Of a stretch of 64,000 nucleotides of DNA, positions 23,436-36,000 are shown piece by piece. Below the pieces are notes generated by a model that was not told where the DNA came from, did not search any database, and saw only the letters and a program-made list of their open reading frames with translations. This stretch comes from Aplectana chamaeleonis (taxonomy: Eukaryota; Nematoda; Chromadorea; Rhabditida; Cosmocercidae), in contig JAPDOI010001544.1 in NCBI GenBank assembly GCA_029168955.1, forward strand, positions 62,001 to 126,000, read 5' to 3'. Made by a program: the position numbers and the translations under genes. Position 1 is the stretch's first letter, and the number at the start of each line of letters is the position of its first letter.

Positions 23436-23875
23436 CACTTTTTCTGTGCAGGTCCCTCTTCCATTCCCCTCACGACACTCCCGTCTCTGGACAATCCTGT
23501 CAACTGCTGCCTGTCCCCATGTTGTTTGCGGTCGGACTTGTACTTTCAGTAGGCTCACGAAAAAACTGGGAACAATGGCCAACGGCAGTGTAAGAACAGC
23601 AGACAGCTGTCGCGAAATGAGGCGGCTTGAAGAAAGCGACGCGGCGTTCTCAGTGCGGACACAAGAACGCCGCCTTGGGGCACAATTCAGCTCACTTCTT
23701 TTCGTTCACATGGTCATCACCAACAGCTGTCTACCCACTTCCCTCAAAAGTCCCGCATCGCCATTCTCGACACGTTCTTTCTCTCATCACACCGAGTTTC
23801 GTAGTGTTTTCTCACTGGAATTTGCCCCAATTAAGGCGCTATCTAGCTGGAACATCTATGTACATACATCGAGAC
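23436..23875 (+). promoter_or_regulatory. Probable promoter/5' region of the semaphorin gene
   Basis: Single-copy-looking, more GC-rich sequence directly upstream of the first exon and not related to any repeat in the window. No TATA box is obvious. Assignment rests on position only. Confidence 0.35.
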
Positions 23876-23890
23876 CTTCCTTTTTTACAG
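23876..23890 (+). promoter_or_regulatory. Candidate 3' splice (possibly trans-splice) acceptor
   Basis: CTTCCTTTTTTACAG ends at 23890, 115 bases before the chosen ATG (24006). No upstream exon was recognised, so in a nematode this may be where a spliced leader is added. The resulting leader would contain one short upstream ATG (23916) that stops after four codons. Confidence 0.4.
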
Positions 23891-24005
23891 TGCGAATAGC
23901 TGTCTGCTTGAGGCGATGCTACCAGCGTGACAATTCTGACCACTACTTGTCCACCAGTGTTCCCAAACTGTGGCAAATGTACTCGCATCCAGCAGCAACT
24001 GGTTC

Positions 24006-24093
24006 ATGATCGCCTTTTTGCTCGCGCACGTTCTCCCAGTGCTCTCAACGCCCTCGCACACTCCCACTCCTGCTCTCTTCGATTTCACTAACG
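24006..24093 (+). CDS. Semaphorin exon 1 (signal peptide)
   Basis: ATG 24006 is the first methionine in this frame after an in-frame stop at 23937. It opens MIAFLLAHVLPVLS, a short hydrophobic signal peptide likely cut near S14, followed by a proline/threonine-rich linker. The donor is CG|GTAAGT (phase 1). Confidence 0.8.
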
Positions 24094-27000
24094 GTAAGTT
24101 CCTTTTTCATGATTCTCATTTTTTGAACCTTCATTTTTTTGCATTAGCTTTTAATGTGATTTGATCAAATAGAGATTTTCCCTCTTAGCAGTCCTCAACG
24201 GAACGCCCTTGCTTTTTCCTCTTTGTAATAGGCTTATAGGACTATATTTAATACTCTCAGATCAAAATCCAAACCATTTCCAAAAGAAAATACAATTTCG
24301 GAAGGAAAATCTGAGTGCCGTATTTTCTCTTATAAAGTACATGTAATTGTATTTTTTAGGCATCTTCTTCAGGTGTACTTCTAATAGAGGTGTACGGGAA
24401 TTCAAGCACCGTTGTCAGCTACTTTTAAAGGCGTAGAAAACTGTATATTGTTTGTTTCATGTTTTCGTGTAGCCTGGCCCCTCTAGTGAACGAAAATGTC
24501 GGAAGGGCCTAACGAAATCCTTCCTTTGTAATGAAAAGTCGGTCTGAACACACTGTAAAGTCAAATTTTAATTTCGTGCCAGAAAGGTTCTTGAAGTTTT
24601 TCTGTATTTGGATATCTCGTCACTGTTATTTCCAACATTCTTCTGAATGTGGAGTTTGTGCCGTTACTGTTTTTATGTTGTTCGACGGTCGCAATCTACA
24701 TTCCATGAAAAAGTGGTAGATGACTGTTGAGAACTGGTGGCAGACCCTGATCTTTAACCTCTGCCAACCTCATACGTTTTTGACGCGCCGAAGTTTGCCG
24801 GTGCGGTCTATCGGGCTCATTCATGAAATTGAGCCTAAAAATGGAAAGTGATTTTTAGGGCAAACCAGGCCTTTGACCATCATTTCATTTACAAGTCGGG
24901 TGTTTTCAACGATTTTTTTGTGACTTCTGTTTACTTGAGGGCTATACGAACTAACAAACATAAAAAACTAGTGTATGGTTTTCTGCGCGTGCGATTCCTT
25001 TAACGGCAGTGTCCACGATAAATTCCGTCCTCAGTGTTTGGCCGGAGATCGAAAGTTCGGAGTCTCATTAGAGCACTGGTGTCGAAAGAACGAACGAAAA
25101 CGAGCCCGAAAGAGCTCCATACAGCCCCGAAGTCCGCTCGCGCTAGCTCTTCCGCTCGCGGTCGAGTTTTCCGAAGAACAGTTTGGTCCGCTTCTACATT
25201 CGCATTGAAGCGCGAGCGCGGCTGAGTTTCAGCACTGGGGCGCATTTTAGCACGCTGTCTTCTTCAGGCCCATGCCCACGCAACTCATCCAACGTTAAAA
25301 TGTGGCTCTCAAGAAGAAAAGCTGATTTTGGATGTTTCGCAGTGTTTTTCGTAATTCTTTTTTCACTGATGGAACAGTCTGGCTCTGAACCTTCGTTTTC
25401 TGGTGGAAACTCGAGAACGATTTTTATCGTGGACACTCCTTTAAGCAATCAATTTGAAGGTGCCGTGTGTTCTGAGGGGTCGGAGCTTGACGAGAAAAGA
25501 GAAGTCTCATTGCGCGCGTGATGTGTTTGCGAAGACTATGAATGCTCCCGCGGTGAAGCTGTTGCGGTGCGTAAAAGAGTTGGCCCTAACTTTTCAAATC
25601 CACCAAATTATGCGCACGCGTTCACCATTGTGGTAGCAGAGGATAATACTAAAACTTTTTAGTTCAAAACGGAATGAAATCGATGACGGACTGTTAGTGA
25701 AAATTGGCAAAAAAATCTACGGCCCTAGCCGCCATGGCAGAGCGGGCGTCGCACGCGTGCCGAACGGGCATGACGTCTGGACATTCTTACATCAACGCTA
25801 AGCCAACGTCTCACGCGCATCACGCGCTGGCGTTGAGGAGAATGAATGGCGCCTCAGCGCTCGAGAGTGGGCGTGAGCGAGCAAAGGGCGCGCGTGAACG
25901 GCTAGCAAATCGTGTTCCCACGATGATAAATTTGGCGCTATCGCGCATTCTCACATCGATCGAAAACGGGTGGTCATGCAGACAGAGGTAGAACGCGCTA
26001 TCACGCGTTCTGCCTCTGTCTGCATGACCACCCGTTTTCGACCGATGAGTGTATATTGAAGGACTTCGAAGAGAAAATATATAATTTTGATAGAATGCTG
26101 GAACTCAGAATACCGGGAAAACGAGTGACTCCTTTTCGGATGAATAAACATAGCAGGGAAATTTTAAAATTCTGGAAGGTTAGAAGATTCTGGTACACGA
26201 CTTCAACCGATCAATTGAAGAGCAATGGTATTCCCCACTCTTCCTTTGTTAAGGTTACAAATGTTCTACGAACACTCCAAATCATTTCAGGTACGAGTCG
26301 ACTGCGATTTGCCAGCGATGACTCGCTAGTATTGCTGCACAACTATGGCCTCCACGTCCTGCTCGGTGGAAGGTGACACCTATAAAACAGTCCGCGTCAA
26401 AACGAATTTCCCATCACTCATGCCGCTCTCCGCTCTCTCGCTGTCTCTAGCTTTCGCTCCGCACATGCACGGGAAGTAATCATGGGAGCTCCGTTTTTAC
26501 ACAGACTGTTACGCTTGGCTGTCGAATGTCAGATTATTGCCTCCTGAAATTAGCCAAATGTTCAAAACCCGAATAATCCTAGTTTTTGAGATTAGCGAAT
26601 CATTGAATAATGTTCATCACCGATTTTTTTATTAATAAGAGAAAAAGCAAATCATTGTATGTATGTAGCTCGCCAACTGGACAATTAGTTAGAACTCATT
26701 GGCCTAAATTTGGAAGACCACTCAGGACAGTCTGTTTTAGAAATGCCGTATTCAACGTGAGCATATCTCCGCTCGCACTGACGTTCAAGTACGAGTGGTC
26801 GACATCGGATGAGGATTTGCTGGAGTGCACAAAGAAAACCACTTCGTTGGTCAGTGGCATTTAAAAAAACTTATGTATGAGACATTTTTCATGGATCTCT
26901 ACTCTGAAACAAACCCATTGTGTTTTTTTTCGCTTTCACAAAGCTGAGATTACTCCAGTTTCCCCGTGATGGATTCATATAAGTTTGTGGGTTAATGCAG

Positions 27001-30000
27001 ATGCTATCTTGCGACGCGAAGAGAGCGACAAGAACTCTAGCGAATATGCAACAACATCATCACTTCCCCATTTCTGTGGGGAACGTCCATGAAAAAACTT
27101 TCCCTACGCATGTGTTTTCTGGATTTGATCCACCATTAAAGGCACAGTCCAACCTTACTAGGGCACACGCATAATGTTCCCTCGGAACAGAAAGCTTATA
27201 AACGTTTTCTGGCCAATTCTGGCACGCTCTCTTCGAATCTGGACCCGGATTTCGTTGCAGACATCTGCGAAAAAAAAGGATAGCCGGTCAAAGTTCGTAT
27301 TTCCTACAGCTGAGCTGAACGTAGCATCTGTAGCTCCTGGATGAATTTGGCTCAAAGTTCTTAATAAGGGGTTATCTGACGTCTTGAGCTTAAATGCTAA
27401 GTCGAATTCTTCAATTTCAGAAGAATGCTCCAAAGACCCATGAGTTCAAAGGCAGTGTTCACGATAGAATGTGTTTCAGTTTGAACTAGGGATGGGTAGT
27501 GAAGGGGCACACTGTAACGTTGACGTCGAAAACACGCACGAAAACGAGCCAGGAAGAGCCCTAAAAGAGCCGGAAGTTGCCTTTTTGAGCGCAAGCCAAC
27601 CCCAAAAGCGCAACGCCCGCCCACCGACGTGAACAAATGAATGCTCGAGATCGTGAGATGAGCGATGATTTCCAGTCAATAGCCCCGTTCTTCCCTTCAT
27701 TCTCAACTTTTCTCTTTACCTAGGACAGCTCGCATACATCGGCTGCAAAAGACGGAAGTTACAAGTCTCGGACAACTCGTCCACCATGCTTCCTTAGCTC
27801 AACTTTTGAGGGGCCATAACTCCGTTTCTAGAAGGTCTTGTGCGAATCCAGAAACATCACTGGGATCAGCATGGGACCGTTTTCAAGGTAGGAGAGAAAA
27901 TAGAGAAACGATTTCTTATTGTGAACACTGCCTTTAAAGGCAGTGTCCACGATAAAATTCGTCCTCGGCTTCTGGCCCTAAATCGAAAGTTCAAGGTCTT
28001 ATTGGAGCACTGGGGTCGAAAGAACGAACGAAAACGAGCCCGAAAAAGCTCCATATGACTCCGAAGTCCGCTCGCGCTAGCCCGTCCGCTCGCGGTCGAG
28101 TTTTCCAGGGAACAGTTTGGTCCGCATCTACATTAGCATTGGAGCGCGAGCGCGGCTGAGTTTTAGCATTGGGGCGCATTTGCACGCTGTCTGCTCCAGG
28201 CCTATGCCCGAGCAACTGATCCACAGTTGAAATGTGGCTTTCAAGAAGTGCTGATTTTGGATGTTTAGCAGCGTTTTTGATGATTCTTTTTTCACTGACA
28301 AAACAATCAGACTCCAAACCTTCGTTTTGTGGTGGAATTTTGAAAACGATTCTTATCGTGAACACTGCCTTTAAGTGTATATTTCTGATGGCGTTTTAGG
28401 AGAATGTTCCAGATCTGACTCAAAATTTCCTTATGGGGTCTTTTAGGGATGCTGGTCACGAACCTGATGTTCATTTGACAGTTTTCGAGAGTGTTCAACA
28501 TGTTTTAGTCAAAGGTTGCCATCGGAGGAAAATTTGAGTGCAAAATGTCATATTCGACGATTCCTAGAATGGTTCGATAGATAAGGCGCAAATTTTTTTT
28601 TGTGGGGGTTTTCTGGAGTGCTGAATACAAATCTGCAATCCATTTATCGGTTTCCGAAATATTAAGGTAGGCAACAATAGTTAAAAAGCATTATGCCTAT
28701 CGTAACCTACAGTATACGTAAGTATTTCGATAAACAGACCCCAGATCCGCGTTCAGCGCCCTGAATAACCCCCAGTTGAAGATTTTGAGTCGAATCCGAA
28801 TTTTTTTCGAACACCCTAAAAATTGCCTGATGAGTACCCTTACCTTTTCAAAAAACTTCAAAAACGCTTACACCTTCCTTTAAAGGTGTGCGCAGCAAAA
28901 TCAAAAATACCAAAGTGACTTTTTGCGGTGGACGTGCCAGGGTGGCCTCTTCTCATATCTCTTTTTAGAAGGAATTTGAAGCTCGCCCTTAGCAAGTGTT
29001 ATAGAGAGAGGGTCTAATTTACAATTATACCTAGACCCAATGAGATTATCTACCGACGCGGTCGGCTATGGAAATGTTACGTTTCGTCTCTTAGTTTGTA
29101 GAGTGTGCCTTTGAATAGTCACACTATTCCACACCTGAGGCTTGGAGATTCGTAATGAATATCCTGAAATCCGCAGTTAACAGTGTTCTTCCAGCATCTA
29201 TGCGATAACTACGTTCGCACCTTCTACAGCACTCCATCAGGATTCGTCGTCTGTGGCACCCATGGCCTCAATCCCACCTGTGCCAACTTCGTTGAACGCA
29301 GCAAACGTACGTTTACAGAATCGTTGTTGGGATTTTTGAAGTTTCTCTAGTTTTCTCTCTCTAGTTTTCTCTATGAAAGGTGGTAGATCACTGCTGAGAA
29401 CTAGTGGCGGATCCTGATCTTTAACCCCTTCTAACCTCGTAACCATGAGTTTTTGACGCACCGAAGTTTATCGGTGTGGTCTACCGAGCTCATTCATAAA
29501 ATTGAGCCTAAAAATGGAATGTGGTTTCCAGCGCGAACGATGCCCTCAGGTTTTTGGTGGTGGCCCTTGACACGATGTATTTGATACGGAGGCTGCAAAA
29601 TTGATATTTTCGCGAGAACATCAGCTATATCGTATAATTCTGCGACGGCCTTTCGACGTTTTCTGGTGTCCTGGCATTTGCTCCGATTTCCTGAAAAGTC
29701 ATACTTAGGGAGTTCTCCAAGGTGCTGCTCACCGTTTGATAGTCAAATTCACACCATTTCCAAGACTATAAAAATTCTGGTATGTCGTATAATTTTGCAA
29801 CGCACCGTAGTAGTACTGTTGAGCGGCGTGGAACGAATTCCCATGAAAATCATGTGAATATCCCAATTTTTGCTCTGAATTACCTTCCTGGTATGTATAA
29901 TCACCGTAATTTTTTTAGCTATGCTCTATCATTCAGGCGCCCGTCTGACATTTCCTGGTGATGGTCTCGCGCCTCATGCTCCTGACGTTGTTGCTCCGTT

Positions 30001-33000
30001 CCTCTTCTCTGGTCGCTATCTCTACACTGCAAACGGTAAGTTTAAAAAGTGTCGGCTTATGCCATTAGGGGGCAGGAGAGTGGTACATTTATCAATTATA
30101 GCGCCAGACTACTCTTCTTCCGAGCTCCTACTAATGAGGAAAGATCCGCAGAAAATTGGCACATCGAGCATGCTGCGAACAGGCCGCGGAGAAACACAAA
30201 CTGACGGCGCTCAATTCGTGAAACTCACAGAAAACAAGCACGTGAGTGACATGGCGCTAACCTGCTTGACAGTTCTAAGCACTAGACATGATCACTCTAA
30301 CCTATTCACAAAGCCCATCGAAGAGTATCGCAGAGCTGCAGAGCAACATCAGCCAACGTGACTAGTCGCGCTGCGGCACGCATCGATTATTTATTCAAGT
30401 TTTACTTCGGCAACATCTGCTCGCTGTCGCTGTCGCAATGTGCTGCACAGCGACAATCGCGACAGTGGCAGGGACAGGCTTCGGCCCATTTAGGCTGGGA
30501 TCAGACTTCTCGCGACTAGCGTCAGCGACACCACTGTCGCTGACGCTAGTCGCAAGAAGTATGTATGATCCCAGCCCAAATGTGCCAGAGCCTGTCAAGC
30601 GAATTGATTTTTGGTCGTTATTGATTGGAAACATATCGTCGCGTATCGCTCCTCTCCTCGCTTAAAATGTGATTCCGGCTTTACAGTGTACGGGTGAGCG
30701 TCAACCTTGACGCGGCGATAAAAATGTTTCTGGACATTTCCGTCGCGGCATCGATTGCCGCTCGCTGGTATTGACGCAGGGTCGTTGCGACGTCCAAACA
30801 CTCTAGCCGGGTTCATACATCCAGCGACGAGCGACGCGACGCAATGTTTACCATCTAAATCGACCGAAATTCGATAAGCCTGCTATGCACTGTCGCTGTC
30901 GCTGATTGCGTGAAGTATGAACCCGGCCTTTGCGTTGCCCCTCGTCACCCTTCACGCCGCGCTAGTTGCTCCTGTCGCCTTAGGTAATTCGTATCGCATC
31001 ACCTAGCGCTGTTCGTCGCTGCGAGCGACGCCGCGACTCGAACTCTGCATGTCCCTTATTCCACCCCGCTGCAACACATCGCTGCTTTGAGCGTCTGCAG
31101 ACTGCCCTCACAACGGCCGATGTCGTTGCTCTGATGCTGGTCTCGCCGCGATTTGTACCAGATTGCTAGCCTGTCGCTCATGACAGCGACGGAAAGTAGC
31201 ATAGCCCTTAGAGGCAGGGCGTGGGTAAAATTTCATTTCTGAGACTTTCCGCTGATTCGGTGCGCAGGTCACAGGTTGTCCCAAGAAACGTGCGAAATCA
31301 CAGGAAAAATGGTCGTCTTGAAGTTATTTTAGCCATTTCAGTGATCTACTAAACCATAAAACTGTGCCCATTGTCCACGTTTTTAGGAATTGTCGGTGCT
31401 TGCTTGGCCGCGCGCGTTGGAAATTGTCTCCCAGCAGCGCCATGAATGCCGCAAGTGGGGTTACCCCGCCTCATGGCGGGACGAAGCAATCACACATATG
31501 CCGTGGAAATCGGCTTTTTATCATGCGATGAATACCGAAACCACAATTTTTCACTGACTAGCCAGTTCTCCATCATAAGCGGCTCGTAGATTGTAAAACT
31601 TCTTGATAGAGCTCACCTAGTCCAGGTAGACCAGTCTATCCCCAGTTTCAGAAAAGCCAAAATGTGGCAGAACTTTGCGCCTAATCTCCAGGAGAGCGGG
31701 AGTGCTCGGCGGATATGCTTTGGGAGTAATGTACGCGTACCGCGACGCTACATTTCACGCTAACTGACGCTAATCTGCTGTCCTGCCATCGTTCACGAAT
31801 CTTGCTCCTCCACATGATCTATCCTCACGCGATCAATTATTTCTGTAGTATTGCTTCTAAGCAATCACTTTAGGAAATATTGGCGTTCTTCTCGGAACCA
31901 CCCACAGAAAGTGAGGGTTGCGGGCTGAGAAGGGTCGCCCGAATCGGGCGAGTTTGCCGTGATGATACAGGCGGAGCGTAAGTTATTTTCTTTTACGGGA
32001 CGCCTCTCTAGAAAAAACTGTAGTTTCTTCCAGAGGAAAACCAACACGAGTGGACGTCATTCGTGAAAAGTCGTCTCGACTGCGCCATCGAGGGCAAGGA
32101 TCAAGACACTCTCTATTTCAATCAGGTGAGACTGGGAATCCGGATGATCCACCTTTTACCAGAAGAACAGTTGGAAAGTCTATAGCCTCTCCGCGTTGAT
32201 AACTCTCAAAATGGAACGGCCCGCCGCCGCGTTTGTGCAGAGGCGAGGCAAGCTTTTCAACAGTTGGCCCGCTATGCTATACGGGCTGATCCGTGACTCC
32301 TCAGAGCGGCCTGCTGCTAAATATCAGTTCGCCTTTCACTGAAGAATCACTCGTTATTCAAAGGCAGCAGACACGCTTGGAAATTTTATCGATTTTTTGA
32401 CATAAATCGAAGGTCTGAAGCTGGTATTATGGGAAACTAACGAAAAACCGGCGAAAACTGCTTGCAAATACAGGAATGACGGTTGTTTTCTTATAGGGTA
32501 AAAGTGGACGAGTTTTGCCCGAGCGGTTGAATTAGCTAATATTAACGACAAAACTTTTGAGATAGCAGAGCCGATAGACTTTTACAACCTGTACTAAAAC
32601 GCTCACCTCGTTGGAAGCTCCAAAACCAGCCGAAAAAGACCGTATTCGTTCATTGAGAGGGCGGGGCTGAGGAAGCTCATGAGCGTGGATGACGAAATTT
32701 TCGATTTGCATTGCTCAGAATTAGTCGTTTTGTCTCGTTTTTGACGTTCCTACCGGCGCGAGCGTTCTACTAGGGGCCATACGACCCAAATAGCGTAGTT
32801 ATCGCAACAACTTTTTCGAGCGTGTCTGCTGTCCTCAACCGAGTTAAAAAAGTTTGCACTTTCACTGCTAAGGAGACAAGTGTAGGCTATCTTTACTGCC
32901 GCCGCCTAGCGGCACGAGACAGTGAGTGCATTACTCCAATGGGTCGTTTATACTTCCGCTTCCGAGCGGCGCGGCGTTGTGCGATCCTATAATATCGATC

Positions 33001-36000
33001 ATGCCGGGCCGCGTCACGCCTAATATTCTTCGCGCGCAGCGGCACAAGCGCTGTGATAGGTTGCCCTTCCCTGCGCCGCTCGGCAGCAAAAGTATAAACC
33101 ACACATTACTGTTCGCAGCCGTGGCAGGAGTAGTGTAGTGGCAAAGCTCTCCCTTCAGGCTCCGTCCATAGCAGACGTCCTAGCGTCAAGTGACCGTAAT
33201 ATGACGCTGGGGGTTTGCATCTTCAGCATTTGTTATTGATCTGACTCCCCAGCGACCACCGCAGCCGGACGCCTTGATGCTTTGCCGCTGGTCGTCTGCT
33301 ATGGACGGAGCCTATGCGGCGCTGGTCCAAGGTTCGATCCTTGACCTACGCAAATTTTCGCACTCTGGTTTTCACTGCAAGAATTCACCATTTTCCTTCC
33401 CTCAACATTTTAACGCTATTCTCTATAGAATAGGAGGTGATAACAAAATGCTGTCCGCCCACGCGGCCGGCGGGTGTGTTGGTATTTTTTCGGACCAGTG
33501 AATCGATAATAAAACGATCAGGTAAATAGTGAACAATGTATCAAGTTGCCTGTATCTCAGTCGTGAGTAGCTCGTCCGAAAATGCATTCGTGACGACCGC
33601 TCGGCACGCCCGCCGACCGCTTGGGCGGACACTCTCGTTCGGGCAGACTTTACACAATGATATGGTTCGCAAAATAACTTCTATTTCCAGCTCGCCTCGG
33701 TGGCGCCTGGAGCGCACTTTGTCTACGGGGCATTCCGATCTCAACTGGCCGGTCTCGGCTCGTCGGCCGTCTGTGCCTACTCACGCGCTACGATATCAGA
33801 GCGAATGGCTGGCGCTTTCCGCAGCAGAAAGTCAAGCTGTCCACGGGCAAATGACACCTATGAGCACACTTACATCCGGAACAATCCGCTCATTTCCACC
33901 AGTTAGTAGTTCGCACTTTGCTTGGAGTGGTTTACCACAATTGTCACCATCAAACGTTGTTCAGAGCTTAGCGCATCACCATTGTTTGTACATTATGGAA
34001 AGGATCGATTTGCCGAAATCCTGGTGCAGGAAAACGTTGTTGGTAAGTTATTCACTTTTTTTCTCTGATGTACGCGTTCACGCTACTACATGTGAGGGAG
34101 ACTGGAAAGTAATGTCGTTTTCTTGAACCTATACTGCTCTGCTTACTTTCCCAATCTGCTTCCTCTTCCTGAATAGTCACTGCAAGGAGTATGGCCCTCC
34201 TGATCGATAAGAGTCGGAAAGATCCAAAATAGTCTATTTCAATTCGGAAAACCAACTCTGGCATTTACGAATGTCCAATGCACTTGATAAACATCGCGAA
34301 TGTTTTTGCTAGCAACTGTTGCGTTACTTCCCTTGCAAAACTCAAAAGCATGCCATGCCGGATTTGTATACCCACAAGTTCCTGACTGTTTCTTCCAACC
34401 AGGGCTGTGCGGAACTGTTACGTTTCCGATTCCGTTTCCGCAATTCCGGTGCTTTTCGGGCTGTTCCTTCCGAATTTTTGGGCCCTGGAACGGAGTAAAA
34501 TAGTGCTACAAGATCTCTGGTGGTGAGCGTAGGCTAGGTGTTTGGAGGCTTCATGAGGCGCTGGAATAGGCATCCGACATCTTGTGTTCAATCGAATATC
34601 TGAGCCTGGGTGAGATCATTCACAAATTTTGGGGTCCTGAAACTGCGACCCCATAGAATGCTGGGAACAAATGGGCGTGGCAAGAAACTGAACGCCTTCC
34701 GTGGTATCTTTTTAAAAGCAGCTTGCTCTCAGAGAATGAATGATTTTGCGGGCTCTTTCGCTGTGAACTTTCGTTTTTTCGTTTGTCTACCGCTAAAACA
34801 GCAATAAAAATCGAAACACGGCTTCTCGCACGCACAGCGGGTCTTTCAGGGAGGAGTTTCGGAGACAGGTGGAGGTGGAGACGGGCAGCGGCGCAGCGCG
34901 TTCAAGGCAGATCACACGAGAATTTCCCTATTCTTGCCGAGAATTTCCGCTTGTTGTTTCGGAAATTGATCGCTTGGTATTTACTCCAATAGCCTATTAA
35001 AGTTCAAAGGAAATTTTCTAAAAAGAAACGCGGAGAATCGGAAAATTGACTTCTAATCACTATTGAAGACGCGACGCGGCCGCTCGCGTCCGCCTGGTAC
35101 CGCTTAGACTACATCCTGGGGGGACAGGCTGTATACTGTGTTAAAAGGCGACTACATTTCGTGATCAATTTTCAAAATTGCCCTTTCGGATTTTTCAGAG
35201 ACGAGAAATCGAAAAGGTGAAATGCGTGGTTTTACTTCGAATAATTGTCAATTTATTGATTGAATTCATTGGTTATTGAATGCGAGCCGCAAGCGATGAG
35301 CAGCGATGAAGCGTGATAGTGAGACAAATAATGTTTTCGGTCTCTTCCGTTTCCGTTTCCGACGTTTTTTAACCATTTTTCTTCTTTTTCCGTTTTCGAA
35401 AGTCTTGAAAAAGATTTCCGCACAGCCCTGCTTCCAAGCTAAGCCTTTACTTGAGCTCCGTCCATTCATTCAAAATCTGTCGGTTTGCTGTACCAAGTAA
35501 ATTCTGATTAAGTTAACCACCAGGAACTCACAGTATTTCTCTCGCTAGTCTCATGCTAGCCCCATCATTCATGTTACGTGCAAGAAAAACGGCTGCCAGC
35601 AACATGGAGTATTGAGGGAAACGAGTTGCTCGCACGATGAACGCCGGCGTGAAGCTTTCAAATAAGTTGCGCCAAGGCTGCGGTTAGGCGTGTTCGAAAG
35701 TTCTTGAGTGTTTTCGCCAGATTAAAGCGCACATGACACCCAAAAAATAATTTTGAGATTCCAAGCTTTTCTTGGAGTGAGTCACAAGCTGATAACAGTG
35801 GTATCTCTGACATCATCCAGGGTCCTGTATGAACAGAGTTATTGCTCTTCAAAGATGCCTAGCTTTTGAGGGTGAAAAATTGGTGGACGAGTTGTCTCAG
35901 ACCTGTATCTCTCTTCATTCGCAATCGTTGCGCGAGAGCGAACCAGGATAAGGAGATAGTCCGGCAATAGACTGAAGAACGATGACTTGTTGGAATTCAT

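Noticed and set aside
26610..26864. Single-exon 84-codon gene
   Set aside because: Only the part from 26741 to 26849 carries sema motifs, bounded by TGTTTTAG and GTCAGT; the N-terminal half is intron.
29921..30361. Single 146-codon gene
   Set aside because: The frame runs through a real GTAAGT donor and a short intron; exons 5 and 6 of the semaphorin share the frame by chance, since the intron is 66 bases and open.
30400..30480. FYFGNI segment after TTTATTCAAG considered as the sema FYFF strand
   Set aside because: It runs straight into a GC-rich MITE and hits a stop; 31874 explains the missing strand better.
31692..31725. Short segment reading SARRICFG considered as the RVC exon
   Set aside because: The segment at 31874-31977 matches the full FFSEPP...RVCRDDTGG motif with proper phase from exon 6.
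33536..34126. 196-codon plus-strand frame
   Set aside because: It overlaps semaphorin exons 9 and 10 in a different frame; the exon frames carry the sema motifs and splice sites.
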